A stretch of DNA of 64,000 nucleotides from Baia soyae (GCF_004341445.1 NZ_SLXV01000010.1:1-64000), one strand, 5' to 3'; positions 1 through 8,803 are shown, numbered from the stretch's first letter. Notes: generated by a model not told the origin, from the letters alone. Numbers and translations are program-made.

Positions 1-44
1 AGCTATCCCTCCATGTAGTCGATTCTATATAATTAGAATTCGAC

Positions 45-91
45 AAAAAAGACCGCAAACCTTGTCTATAAAATAGACTTTGTCTGCGGTC
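45..91 (-). terminator. leftward-oriented hairpin with T tract
   Basis: A nested inverted repeat pairs GACCGCA (51-57) with TGCGGTC (85-91), with an inner GTCTAT/ATAGAC pair at 64-78. Six A residues at 45-50 become a U tract when read leftward, so it has the form of an intrinsic terminator for minus-strand transcription. No minus-strand gene lies between it and the next terminator at 838-869, so its source transcript is unclear. Confidence 0.5.
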
Positions 92-129
92 TGAAGTATG
101 TAATACATAATACATTTTCGAGGAGGATT

Positions 130-801
130 ATGATGAGATCACTAAGCCTTGTAGAAGAAATAGTACTTTTCTGTTTGGATCGGAGAGCTCAGCGTTTTAA
201 AGGAAATGATCAAACATATAAAGAGCTGTATACGATAGGTAGTGTTTTTATTGAATTATGGTTAAAAGAGCTGATCCAAATCAATGAAGATGGAAAAGTT
301 CGATTGGATCATTCCTACTCTACTGGAGTTGATTACCTAGATCAAGTCATCCAAGTGATTTCGGAATCTCCGAAAGAAAAAACAATCAAAAAGTGGATCA
401 CCTCCTTTTATTACAAGAGGAAGGATCGAAAAAAGATATATCAAACTATTTTAATGGATTTATGTCAAGTTGGAGTAGTGAGAGAGGAAAATGCTAGATT
501 GCTGGGTGTTTTCTCGAGACAAATATTTGTCGGATCGGGGCAGGAGCAAGAACGAACGGTTCGACGAATTCGCGCTGAACTGTTGGGAAATAGCACTGTG
601 GAGAAGCAGACGGTTGCTTTAAGCTTGTTTTTGAAAGAAATGAGAGTGCTAAAGGAATACTTTTCGAATCATGATATGAATCGATTGAAAGAAAAAATGA
701 AGGAACTGAAACAGGACGAAGTTTTTCAATGGATCAAAGGAATTGAAAAGGCTATTACTGCAATTAAAGCCTCCGCTCATAGTCATACTCCTGTTATGTA
801 G
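130..801 (+). CDS. GPP34 (GOLPH3/Vps74-like) family protein
   Basis: A 223-residue soluble protein with the layout of the GPP34 domain family. It has an N-terminal SLVEEIVLFCLDRR helix, a middle helix followed by IQINEDGKVRLD, a ywITSFYYKRKDRKK-type stretch, and REENARLLGVFSRQ near residue 125. In eukaryotes GOLPH3/Vps74 binds phosphatidylinositol 4-phosphate at the Golgi; bacterial members are mostly uncharacterised. No signal peptide or membrane segment is visible, and the C-terminal half is a basic helical region. AGGAGG at 122-127 lies very close to ATG 130, so the next in-frame ATG (133) may be the true start. The gene stands alone and ends in a clear terminator. Family assignment rests on pattern recognition only. 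Confidence 0.65.
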   Translation: MMRSLSLVEEIVLFCLDRRAQRFKGNDQTYKELYTIGSVFIELWLKELIQINEDGKVRLDHSYSTGVDYLDQVIQVISESPKEKTIKKWITSFYYKRKDRKKIYQTILMDLCQVGVVREENARLLGVFSRQIFVGSGQEQERTVRRIRAELLGNSTVEKQTVALSLFLKEMRVLKEYFSNHDMNRLKEKMKELKQDEVFQWIKGIEKAITAIKASAHSHTPVM

Positions 802-837
802 CTTCCTCGCGATGAGAGAGGTCGCATAAAAGAAAGA

Positions 838-869
838 AACCGCCGATTAACTCAATCAGCGGTTTTTTT
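838..869. terminator. bidirectional intrinsic terminator
   Basis: AACCGC/GCGGTT and GATT/AATC arms around a 5-nt loop, followed by seven T on the plus strand and preceded by an A-rich stretch that gives a U-rich tail on the minus strand. It sits between the convergent GPP34-like gene and the subtilase gene and probably serves both. Confidence 0.8.
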
Positions 870-888
870 ACATTAACGCTAGACTACC

Positions 889-3579
889 TTACTTCTTAAG
901 GTTTACTTTCGTTTTGGTTTGGTTTCCAGCGTCATCTGTGGCGAGGATGGTCATGCTTGTCTTGCCTGAATCAAGCCATTCTTGCTTGATTTCGATCTCC
1001 ATTTTTTCTTCATCAAGCGGAACGCGTACTCGATCGCTTGTTCCTTCAAGAATATACTCTACTTTTACGAGATCATCTTGGGCTAAGCCAAACATCTTGA
1101 AAAAGTAATTGTATTGCATTAAGAAATCTTCGATCTTCAGGTTCATCTTAGTGCCTTCTTCATTGAGGTTCGCTGTGATGACAGGTGCGGTCTTGTCCAC
1201 TAGTACGAGAGCTGCAGTCGAGCTTTCTACCTCGTCATCGGAAGCTACTGCTTGCATTTCATAAATTCCCTCAGGTACTGCTTTTTTATCTACTGTGTTT
1301 CCTGTCCACTTCTGTCCATGCCATCCGGATCCAACATTTTCTGCTTGATGAATGAGGCTTACTTTACTTTCATCATCCAGATTTCGTAGATAGAAGTTTA
1401 GATGTTTGGCAACGGTCGGGACGTAGTAGGAAAGGGAAGTAGACTCTTCTTTACCGTCTCCATTTGGTGAGAAGATAAGGTCGCTTACACCTAGGTAGTT
1501 CACACGGTTGTAGCTGGCAGGGTCGATGCTAAATGTAAATGGAACTTTTAACTCTTCTTTACCTTCTGTTAAGTAGAGATAGCCGGAGTAGACGTCACGA
1601 GGCAGGGAGCTATCTACTGTGATTTTGACAGTAAGATCTTCCTGTCCATTTGCACTAACTTCTACTTGATTTGGAGCTTGAACTTGAATCCCTGTGTTTG
1701 TAGCCATTTCAACACGGCTTGTATAGGTTTTGCTCGCTCCACTTGTATTCTTAATGGTGAGTTTTTTCTCAAGCTTTGCTTCTCCACTGTTTGGTTTTAC
1801 GAGGCCAAATGTGAAGTTATTTGGAGTGACGAGTGTAGTAGCCTGAATTGCTTTCGGAATATCAATTCGACCTGAACCTTGTGTCATCACATCATAGCGC
1901 TTTCCAGTTATGTCTGTTAAGGTCTTCGCTGTATTGGAAAGAGATGCTTTTACATCTTCAGGTGTCCAATCAGGGTGCATTTGACGGAGTAATGCGGCTG
2001 CTCCAGCTACTTGAGGGGCCGCCATGCTTGTCCCATCGTATTCTGCATATTTTTCTTCACCTGGCACGGTACTTTTAATAGCTACACCTGGAGCTACAAC
2101 GTCAGGCTTAACGGCCCATGTTTCATGAACAGGTCCACGTGAACTAAACTCTGCCATAAATTCGTAAGGCTTATATTCTTTCAAGGATGCAATTGCTTTA
2201 CCAGCTTTTAGTGACGCTTTTAGAGCTGTTGCATCTTTTGCTGCTAATTGTACGGCAGGAATTTTGTTTTCTAAGCTAGCCTCGATACTTTGTAGATCTG
2301 CTTGCTCCTGTCCTTTCGCATATAAAAGAACTCCTGTTGCGCCGGCTTTCTGGGCATTTGAAACGTAGATGTCTTGCTTGGCTGCTCCTTGTTGGACAAT
2401 TACATATTTTCCTTTTACATTCACTTTCTTGTAATCAAGTGGGGAGCCAAATCCGACATCAACCATTTCAAACTGAGAGTTGCTAGGGAATTTCATCTTG
2501 GTGAGTTGAGCCCCATCAAAGGAGGTCTCCGTTCCTACCACTTCGAATTTTGGGAATTCTTTCTCCAGAGTGGAAGCACCTACAGAGATTACCTTATCGG
2601 CAGTTGCTGGAATCCCAACTGTCCATGCATCACTCCCCGAGTTTCCGTTTGCAACTGCCACAGAAACACCGATCTTAGCTGCATGATTTAGTGCCGATAC
2701 GAGAGGATCATCAGGGTAGTTAGCATCTGCACCAAGTGAGAGGTTCATCACATCTGCACCGTCTCTGACTGCCATCTCAATCCCAGTTAAGATGTCGCTT
2801 GTCGTTCCACCTTGTTTTCCTAATACGCGATAAGCTAGGATAGAAGCTTCGGGTGCGACTCCTTTGATCTCACCGTTTGCGGCAATAATCCCTGCTACAT
2901 GGGTACCATGGCCGGCCTCGTCCTGAGGGTCATTATCCCGATCTACTACATCATATCCTCCGATGTAATTGCTTTTTAAATCGGGATGTTTGGAATCGAC
3001 TCCCGTGTCAATTACGGCTACTTTGATTCCTCTGCCATCAACAGGAAGGCCTTGTGCATCTTTCATTCTCCAGACTTCGGGTGCACCTACTGTAGAACTA
3101 CCGTTACCTAAGGCTTTATACTTTAATGTAGGATAGACTGCTTTTACCTCAGGCATTGCGGCTAATTTATGGATTTGATTCGCAGGTACGGAAACAGCAA
3201 AACCAGAAAAGACGGTATCAAATCGCTGCTTCACTTTTACCTTTGAGTTTACTTTTGTGAGTTTCTTCTCAGCTTGATTAAGGGCTTCTTTCATCTGCAT
3301 TTGATAGTCTTTAGCTGGTGAAGACTTCAATTGCTTGTGATTTTTCACCACTTCGCCAACTGGTTGTTGATTCATCTGAACGATTACATCAACGGGCTTG
3401 CTAGATTTCGTATCGATATATTTCGACACTTTGTTCTTTGCTAATTTGGCAATCTTTTCTTCCATTTGCTTAGGCAACTTTTTTGATGTAGCTGCCTGTG
3501 CGCCGGGAGAGAGCCATCCTAGGCTAGAAACAGAGACGGCAAGCAAGGTACTTAGCACAATGGTTCCTGTTTTTCTCAA
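889..3579 (-). CDS. Vpr-like secreted subtilisin (S8 peptidase)
   Basis: Extracellular serine protease precursor of 896 residues. A signal peptide ends near AQA (residue 29). Residues about 60-155 look like an I9-type propeptide inhibitor. The S8 catalytic domain has D191 (VIDTGVD), H224 (GHGTHVAG), oxyanion N313 (NGNSG) and S518 (GTSMA). A PA-type insert occupies about 345-465, as in Bacillus Vpr, and it is followed by FSSRGP. The C-terminal third (580-896) is beta-rich with an FSPNGDGKE motif near 705, as in FlgD/Fn3-like repeats. The start is TTG with GGAGGAAG upstream; there is no nearer ATG that keeps the signal peptide. It probably supplies peptides by degrading external protein. It is monocistronic, with an AT-rich 260-bp upstream region shared with the divergent membrane protein gene. 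Confidence 0.93.
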   Translation of the reverse strand: MRKTGTIVLSTLLAVSVSSLGWLSPGAQAATSKKLPKQMEEKIAKLAKNKVSKYIDTKSSKPVDVIVQMNQQPVGEVVKNHKQLKSSPAKDYQMQMKEALNQAEKKLTKVNSKVKVKQRFDTVFSGFAVSVPANQIHKLAAMPEVKAVYPTLKYKALGNGSSTVGAPEVWRMKDAQGLPVDGRGIKVAVIDTGVDSKHPDLKSNYIGGYDVVDRDNDPQDEAGHGTHVAGIIAANGEIKGVAPEASILAYRVLGKQGGTTSDILTGIEMAVRDGADVMNLSLGADANYPDDPLVSALNHAAKIGVSVAVANGNSGSDAWTVGIPATADKVISVGASTLEKEFPKFEVVGTETSFDGAQLTKMKFPSNSQFEMVDVGFGSPLDYKKVNVKGKYVIVQQGAAKQDIYVSNAQKAGATGVLLYAKGQEQADLQSIEASLENKIPAVQLAAKDATALKASLKAGKAIASLKEYKPYEFMAEFSSRGPVHETWAVKPDVVAPGVAIKSTVPGEEKYAEYDGTSMAAPQVAGAAALLRQMHPDWTPEDVKASLSNTAKTLTDITGKRYDVMTQGSGRIDIPKAIQATTLVTPNNFTFGLVKPNSGEAKLEKKLTIKNTSGASKTYTSRVEMATNTGIQVQAPNQVEVSANGQEDLTVKITVDSSLPRDVYSGYLYLTEGKEELKVPFTFSIDPASYNRVNYLGVSDLIFSPNGDGKEESTSLSYYVPTVAKHLNFYLRNLDDESKVSLIHQAENVGSGWHGQKWTGNTVDKKAVPEGIYEMQAVASDDEVESSTAALVLVDKTAPVITANLNEEGTKMNLKIEDFLMQYNYFFKMFGLAQDDLVKVEYILEGTSDRVRVPLDEEKMEIEIKQEWLDSGKTSMTILATDDAGNQTKTKVNLKK

Positions 3580-3844
3580 AAGACTTCCTCCTCTAAATGC
3601 TTGAACTTAATTTAATACATGTAAATTGTAACATAATGAATTGTATATTTATATAAAATTTTCTATTTTATATGATTTTTTAGTTTTAATAGGAAATGTA
3701 ACTGATAATTTCCTTACAATAGGTATTATTCGATAAATTTTAGCTAAATCACCTTGATAATATGGTTTTATTTGTTTCGTGATTTTATGGTAGTATGATT
3801 CTTTAGGTATTTATTATAATTTCACCTGTTAACGGAGAATGTAT

Positions 3845-5233
3845 ATGAAGGCAAAAGTGGAACGGCAGATTACGAAAATGATGATACCATTTGCCTACAA
3901 CGCTCCTTATCAAGAATTAACAAAAGATTTGGAGGAAGAAGTTGGTAGGGAGACGGATGGGAAGGTATGGAGAGTAAAAAATATTTCGGGCAAGCGTTTG
4001 TTTCATCACATTGATCGACTGATACAGTCAGATCCAGGCGGTAATCAATCGATTGGATCTCGTTTTGTGTTAACACAGAACGGTTGCGCTGAATATGATC
4101 TTCCAAATAAAAATCAGATCATCTCTTTTGGACATAAGGATTATGAATACGAACTCTATATACATGAAGTAAGTCTAATTTTGTTTGAGACACAGATTGG
4201 GTTTTTAACTTTTTCGATTGCATACCCCAGAGGCCAGGATTTATCTGACCTCATTCAAAATAATTATTATGTAAAGCAATTTCTCCAAAACTCTGAACGG
4301 TTCGTACGAAAGCTACGGAAAAATAATCAATATCCAGTCCAATGTAATCTGGGTAGATGTATGCATCAGCTTTTTAAACAAGTACAGGTAGCAACCTTAT
4401 TTGAATCCAGATACGGATCCACGAAAAATGTTCTGGTGTATAATGCGATTACATTGGAAGAAATGGATCAGCCTTCGGATCATCGGGAGTTTATGAAGAG
4501 CTTGTATTTGCTTAGCAGAACTTATCACGAGGTACATAATCCTCCACGAATCGAGTTACATGAAGATGAGGAGACGATGAGGATTTTTCAAAATAGCTAC
4601 TGGCGCGTATCAGTAGAGGGAATTGCTCACGTGTGCCATTTAACAAATAATAAGGATTCAAATGAGTTCCTATTAGGAGAAAATCAACAAAATTTAAATA
4701 GTAATTACTTTTATATGTATGTATTAACGCTACACCAATTTTACTCGCTTCAATATTTTTCGATTCTAGCCTCGCATCTACCTCATCAATTGGATGGGCA
4801 GGAGAAGCAGGCTTTTGTGGAGGTACGGGAACTAAAGAAAAGAATGGTTTTCTTTACGCTGAGATGTTCCTTTAAGCAGGTAAGCCGAATTACACATATT
4901 GCTCGTCTGTATGAGATGGTTCGTCGTAGTTATCGAATAGAAGAACTAATGGATGAGCTTCATTTGGAACTAGATGCGATGACGACGATGTTAGAGATGG
5001 AAGAGAGTAAACGAAGATTAAAGTTAGAGCAGATGGTCCTTATTTTTAGCTTTTTCTATATTATGATTTCAACGATTGCGGATGGATGGGATATTGTTAA
5101 AAACACATTGGCCTTTCAAGTAATGGGGAATTATTGGATTGCATGGATTGAGGTTGGATTATTACTCGGAGTGATGGTAGCGGGAGTTTGGTCTATTCTG
5201 TCCTATTATGTACGGGAAAAGAAGCGAAGATAG
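3845..5233 (+). CDS. hypothetical protein with two C-terminal membrane helices
   Basis: A protein of 462 residues that I do not recognise. About 390 residues are soluble and mixed alpha/beta. A charged helical stretch (roughly 320-395: ELKKR, MVRRSYRIEELMDELHLELD, MEESKRRLKLEQ) leads into two C-terminal transmembrane helices (IFSFFYIMISTIA and IEVGLLLGVMVAGVW) and a short basic tail. This outline resembles CorA-like or RMD1-like membrane proteins, but the CorA GMN motif is absent from the loop. The in-frame ATG at 3839 is only one base past GGAG (3834-3837); ATG 3845 has normal 7-nt spacing and is preferred. It is divergent from the subtilase gene. Confidence 0.7.
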   Translation: MKAKVERQITKMMIPFAYNAPYQELTKDLEEEVGRETDGKVWRVKNISGKRLFHHIDRLIQSDPGGNQSIGSRFVLTQNGCAEYDLPNKNQIISFGHKDYEYELYIHEVSLILFETQIGFLTFSIAYPRGQDLSDLIQNNYYVKQFLQNSERFVRKLRKNNQYPVQCNLGRCMHQLFKQVQVATLFESRYGSTKNVLVYNAITLEEMDQPSDHREFMKSLYLLSRTYHEVHNPPRIELHEDEETMRIFQNSYWRVSVEGIAHVCHLTNNKDSNEFLLGENQQNLNSNYFYMYVLTLHQFYSLQYFSILASHLPHQLDGQEKQAFVEVRELKKRMVFFTLRCSFKQVSRITHIARLYEMVRRSYRIEELMDELHLELDAMTTMLEMEESKRRLKLEQMVLIFSFFYIMISTIADGWDIVKNTLAFQVMGNYWIAWIEVGLLLGVMVAGVWSILSYYVREKKRR

Positions 5234-5323
5234 TGATTTAGACTATCTCCCGAAGTTCTAAAACCCAAATAAAGTTGATATAGATGGACTATATAAAAAT
5301 TTGTGGATCGAAGAGGAACTGGA

Positions 5324-5369
5324 GAGTAAATGTAGAATAGGATAAAGGTTGTTATTCTATCATTTACTC
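5324..5369. repeat. 16-bp inverted repeat in a leader region
   Basis: GAGTAAATG (5324-5332) plus TAGAATA (5333-5339) pair with TATTCTA (5353-5359) and CATTTACTC (5361-5369). There is one bulged T and a 13-nt loop. No T tract follows, so it is not a standard terminator. It lies 60-110 bp before the start of the next gene and could be an operator or an RNA hairpin in its leader. Confidence 0.55.
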
Positions 5370-5430
5370 ATATACGAACATGTTTTCTCAAATTCCTCGT
5401 ACTATTGATCCTCTTATAAGGGGAGGATAT

Positions 5431-6075
5431 ATGGGTACGGTTTTTATTTTTCATGCACTTTCTTCCTTTGAACGATCGAAGTCTGTTGAAAAGGTGCTTC
5501 ACAAATTTTTGGAGACATATCAGCTTGCATGCCCTGAAGATCAATTTATTTGGGGTCCTTCCACTTCTTCTGTAGTACACTCGCATGCTCTCCTTCAGTC
5601 AATTCCACACACCACAGATCAACCTGTTCACTTACTTGATCAAAAACCAGATGAATGGATTCATTCATTTTTAGAAGCAGATCGCTATCTTTTTGTGACA
5701 GATGAATATCATGTCGATCTCCAGGCGAGTCTTATGAAACTTGGTGCGGCTATTCATAACTTTTTTCAGGACGAACACCAAATTCAAAACTATTTTTCCG
5801 GGCGAGAAGTTGTCCATATTACAACGGGAAATCGTTATCACTTAGATCCATTTCAAGAGCCGTACACGGAGTCTAAAATGGATAATGCGTTATGGCGTTT
5901 TTTGCAATTATTAGGCTTTATCAATTATGAAGTGATTACCATTTGGAATGTTGATGATGAGGAAGAAGCGTATATCAGCTTGTATCAAGCGATTGAGCAT
6001 GCTAAAACAGTTGCCCTTTCTTTCGCATGGGAAGGTCGAGTTTTGGAGCGCCGTTTTGGATTTCAATGGTTGTAA
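5431..6075 (+). CDS. flavodoxin-fold NAD(P)H oxidoreductase-like protein
   Basis: A 214-residue protein starting MGTVFIFHALSS. GGGGAGG at 5420-5426 fixes the start at ATG 5431; the frame is open 17 codons further upstream, but that part has no ribosome site. The stretch ADRYLFVTDEYHVDLQASLMKL-like (about 85-106) matches the position and shape of the FMN-binding loop and helix of azoreductase/NAD(P)H-quinone reductase proteins. A HITTGNRY strand follows, as in the second half of such folds. The typical N-terminal SxxR motif of azoreductases is poorly preserved, so cofactor use is uncertain. The gene may be co-transcribed with a small ORF just downstream. Confidence 0.55.
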   Translation: MGTVFIFHALSSFERSKSVEKVLHKFLETYQLACPEDQFIWGPSTSSVVHSHALLQSIPHTTDQPVHLLDQKPDEWIHSFLEADRYLFVTDEYHVDLQASLMKLGAAIHNFFQDEHQIQNYFSGREVVHITTGNRYHLDPFQEPYTESKMDNALWRFLQLLGFINYEVITIWNVDDEEEAYISLYQAIEHAKTVALSFAWEGRVLERRFGFQWL

Positions 6076-6118
6076 AGGTCGCGAAAGTTGTGAAAAGGGT
6101 TTGAGGGGGTTTTTTGAC

Positions 6119-6265
6119 TTGGGTCACGTTTTGGATGTTTCTCAGTGTATGGCCATACAGGACTTGCTGGAGATTCAGTCTGGAAAGATTTCGTTGGAAG
6201 AGTTTAAAGAGAAGTGGTCAGAGTATGTCACGGATGATAGAAAGTCAGAGCGTAGTTTATGGTAA
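6119..6265 (+). CDS. possible 48-aa small protein
   Basis: A reading frame with TTG start at 6119, nine bases after AGGGGG, and stop just before a terminator. The product would be small, acidic and helical, including ISLEEFKEKWSEYV. I know no family for it. Its position between the flavodoxin-like gene and a strong terminator favours a real gene. The rare start codon and short length argue against it. Confidence 0.35.
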   Translation: MGHVLDVSQCMAIQDLLEIQSGKISLEEFKEKWSEYVTDDRKSERSLW

Positions 6266-6267
6266 AG

Positions 6268-6304
6268 AAAGCTACTGGATCCACGGATGATCCAGTAGCT
6301 TTTT
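6268..6304. terminator. intrinsic terminator
   Basis: An 11-bp perfect stem, GCTACTGGATC (6271-6281) and GATCCAGTAGC (6289-6299), followed by T5. The minus-strand side also gives a U-rich tail (TTTCTTT). It lies between convergent genes. Confidence 0.85.
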
Positions 6305-6452
6305 AATTTGCGTTCTTTTTGTGTGATTGATCTTTTAGTTCGTGTAAACATTTCTGACAAACCAATTGATTTGAACCGTTCATATACGTGCGGGCTTCAT
6401 ATTTTGCCGTTGAGTGACCACATTGTTCGCACAAGTACATATAGTTTTTCAT
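6303..6452 (-). CDS. 49-aa zinc-ribbon protein
   Basis: A small gene below usual length cut-offs. The product begins MKNYMYLCEQCGHSTAKY and ends with a lysine/asparagine-rich tail. Two CxxC pairs (CEQC at 8-11 and CQKC about 33-36), separated by about 20 residues, form a likely zinc ribbon. A strong GGGAGG Shine-Dalgarno site lies 8 bases before ATG 6452. It ends directly against the terminator at 6268-6304. Role unknown; such mini-ribbons may bind nucleic acid or be folded metal carriers. Confidence 0.75.
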   Translation of the reverse strand: MKNYMYLCEQCGHSTAKYEARTYMNGSNQLVCQKCLHELKDQSHKKNAN

Positions 6453-6696
6453 AATGAATTCCTCCCTTTCTCAATAGATGTGTAAATCAAAAACGTTTTT
6501 CAAAATAGGATGAAGGTAGCCGGACGGGTAAGATGATATACATCATTATATACCCTGGTATATACATAGTAAACAGGTGGATCATGGAAATGAAGGGAGG
6601 AGTATTTGGGTCTGTTTTGAAATAAAAAATTGTCAAAATGGAATCTATTTGCTCTAATAAAATGGTAAGCATTATAACGTGAAGGAATGAAAGCAG

Positions 6697-7803
6697 ATGA
6701 ATCTTCGAATAGGGAAACTTCAAAATTGGTTACAAGAACAACAAATTGATTTTGCTTTTATTAATCATTCCCGAAATATCTATTACCTAACTGGCTATGA
6801 CTCAGAGCCTCATGAGAGACTATTAGGTTTAGTCGTTCCAGCACTTCATGATCCAATTTTAATCTGTCCGAAATTAGATCAAGCAGCCGCTCAGCAATCA
6901 GGTTGGAGCGGAGAAATGGTTACTTATGATGATACGGAGGATCCATGGGTTATTCTGCAGGATTCTTTGTCAGAGAAATCTTTTACCGGGCCAGCTATGA
7001 AAGTGGCAATCGAGATGGATTCGATTTCCTATTCACGTGCTCTGCGAGTACAATCTCTCGGACAGGAGATATCGTTTACGGATCTTGAGGCACAAATTAA
7101 CTTCATGCGCCAAGTAAAAGACGAACAAGAGCTACAAATTTTGCAAGAAGCGGCTAAGTTGGCTGATCTGGGTGTTGAAATAGGAGTAAAAGCGCTTCAA
7201 GTAGGAATCACTGAGACAGAGGTGGTTGCTAAAATCGAGTATGAGCTAAAGAAACAAGGAATTCAGGGCATGTCCTTCGATACCATGGTACTTTTTGGTG
7301 AGAAGTCGGCCTTGCCACACGGAACACCTGGAGATCGGAAGCTGAAAAAAGGAGACCTAGTCTTATTTGATCTAGGAGTGGTGTGGCGAGGGTACTGCTC
7401 TGACATTACCCGTACCATCGCATTTGGTTCCATTACATCTGAACAAGAGCGAATCTATCAGACTGTTTTAGAGGCAGAATTGACCGCTATTAGCCGAGTG
7501 AAGGCTGGCGTTCCATTAGGAGAGATCGATCGCGCTGCACGTGATGTCATTCGCCAAGCAGGATACGGCGATTACTTCCCACACCGCATTGGCCATGGAC
7601 TGGGAATTAGTGTTCATGAATTTCCTTCCATCACCGAAACGAATCAAGATTTACTAGTAGAAGGCTTCGTATTTACGATTGAGCCTGGAATCTATCTACC
7701 TAATGTAGGTGGTGTACGGATCGAGGATGATATAGTAGTTGGAGCGGATGGTCCGGTGATTTTAACAGGCTTCCCAAAAGAATTATTAATAGTAGAAGAG
7801 TAA
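6697..7803 (+). CDS. M24 family Xaa-Pro peptidase (YqhT/PepQ-like)
   Basis: Cytosolic metallopeptidase of 368 residues that removes amino acids before proline. The N-terminal creatinase-like domain covers residues 1-130 (HSRNIYYLTGYDS). The catalytic pita-bread domain shows all five metal ligands: D225 (LFDLG), D236 (CSDITRT), H300 (HRIGHGLG), E329 (IEPGIYL) and E343 (RIEDD). Length and motifs fit B. subtilis YqhT. A GAAGGA ribosome site precedes ATG 6697 at a rather long distance. It is monocistronic, with a terminator at 7818. Confidence 0.9.
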   Translation: MNLRIGKLQNWLQEQQIDFAFINHSRNIYYLTGYDSEPHERLLGLVVPALHDPILICPKLDQAAAQQSGWSGEMVTYDDTEDPWVILQDSLSEKSFTGPAMKVAIEMDSISYSRALRVQSLGQEISFTDLEAQINFMRQVKDEQELQILQEAAKLADLGVEIGVKALQVGITETEVVAKIEYELKKQGIQGMSFDTMVLFGEKSALPHGTPGDRKLKKGDLVLFDLGVVWRGYCSDITRTIAFGSITSEQERIYQTVLEAELTAISRVKAGVPLGEIDRAARDVIRQAGYGDYFPHRIGHGLGISVHEFPSITETNQDLLVEGFVFTIEPGIYLPNVGGVRIEDDIVVGADGPVILTGFPKELLIVEE

Positions 7804-7817
7804 GAAAGCGGTAGTAA

Positions 7818-7867
7818 ATGTGCTTATATTGGTCTCGTATCACGGGTTAATATAAGCACATATTTTT
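7818..7867 (+). terminator. intrinsic terminator
   Basis: A 13-bp stem, ATGTGCTTATATT (7818-7830) with AATATAAGCACAT (7849-7861), an 18-nt loop and a T5 tail. It follows the peptidase stop by 14 bases. Confidence 0.8.
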
Positions 7868-7955
7868 ATCTATAAATTGTCCGAATAAACAGGGATTTAA
7901 CCTCTCGGTTGGCGAATTGTAAAGGGATGGGTAAAGATGAAGGAGAGAAAAGAAA

Positions 7956-8675
7956 ATGAGACATACAGAGATATCGTATGAAGGGTTGATAGGTGATTTT
8001 GTCATAGGCTGGTCTTATTGTCGATTTGTACCTGAGTCTCGTTTAGATAAGCTGGGGCCGATGAAGCATATCGTATTCGGATCTCCGGTTTGTAATCGAA
8101 CAAATGAATTTTTTGTCACTCATTATGACTTAGCCGAGGGGCTTCAAATGCTTCATTCGAGTCAATTTTATGAGCCGCATCGGTTGACTGTTTTTGAGCA
8201 AGGAGAAGGATTTGATTTAGATTCATTTACAGAACAATATGGTTACACCTTTAAATATAAAGAGTACTTAATGACATTAGACTTATCCTCTATGAATGAA
8301 CCAAAATCAGATTTAGTCTCTCTCATCCGAGAGCCTCGTGAAGTCGTATTGGTCAATGATAGTTTCCAAAAAGAGATTGTGGATCCAGAGAGAATTGAGG
8401 ATAAGCAGTTGTTTACCTATTATGTAGAAAAAAATCGTCCGGTTACACATGGGCGTTTTTCCTTAATTGGAGATACAGCGTGTCTGGATCATGTGATTAC
8501 ATTGGAGGAATATAGAGGAAAGGGGCTCGCAAAGGCATTATGTAAGACGATGTTGATGGATGCGAAAGATTTTGGGGCTGGGACCAGTGTTTTAGCGGCA
8601 AGTTTGACAGGATATCCTCTCTATGTTTCCTTGGGTTATCGAGAGGTAGCAAATATGTATATTTTTGAAAAATAA
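7956..8675 (+). CDS. GNAT family N-acetyltransferase
   Basis: A 239-residue protein. The C-terminal 110 residues carry the GNAT fold: a GRFSLIGDTACLDHVIT strand pair, the acetyl-CoA pyrophosphate motif YRGKGLAKAL near residue 187, and a YPLYVSLGYREV motif B at the end. The N-terminal half (1-140) is less typical and probably sets substrate choice, so the acceptor cannot be named. GGAGAG precedes ATG 7956 with 9-base spacing. It sits alone between two terminator/promoter regions. Confidence 0.8.
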   Translation: MRHTEISYEGLIGDFVIGWSYCRFVPESRLDKLGPMKHIVFGSPVCNRTNEFFVTHYDLAEGLQMLHSSQFYEPHRLTVFEQGEGFDLDSFTEQYGYTFKYKEYLMTLDLSSMNEPKSDLVSLIREPREVVLVNDSFQKEIVDPERIEDKQLFTYYVEKNRPVTHGRFSLIGDTACLDHVITLEEYRGKGLAKALCKTMLMDAKDFGAGTSVLAASLTGYPLYVSLGYREVANMYIFEK

Positions 8676-8703
8676 GTTGTTTTGTCAACCTAGCGGGTAG
8701 ACT

Positions 8704-8733
8704 TTGCGTCATCTTTTACAGATGTGTTATAGT
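8704..8733 (+). promoter_or_regulatory. putative SigA promoter of the yqeG operon
   Basis: TTGCGT at 8704-8709, then 17-18 bases, then TTATAG/TATAGT at 8727-8733. It is 70 bases before yqeG. Confidence 0.4.
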
Positions 8734-8803
8734 TATGCCAAAAAGACTTGTAGGGTCGGTTGACCTTACTTGTTTTTGCTACAGATTGGACGGGATGTGA
8801 AGT

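Noticed and set aside
5948-6118. Upstream part of the 105-aa frame ending at 6265
   Set aside because: This part overlaps the flavodoxin-like gene in another frame. Only the portion from TTG 6119 has a possible ribosome site, and it is listed separately.
6487-6723. 78-aa minus-strand hydrophobic ORF
   Set aside because: It overlaps the start and upstream region of the M24 peptidase gene and has no ribosome site. Its hydrophobic look follows from AT-rich sequence.
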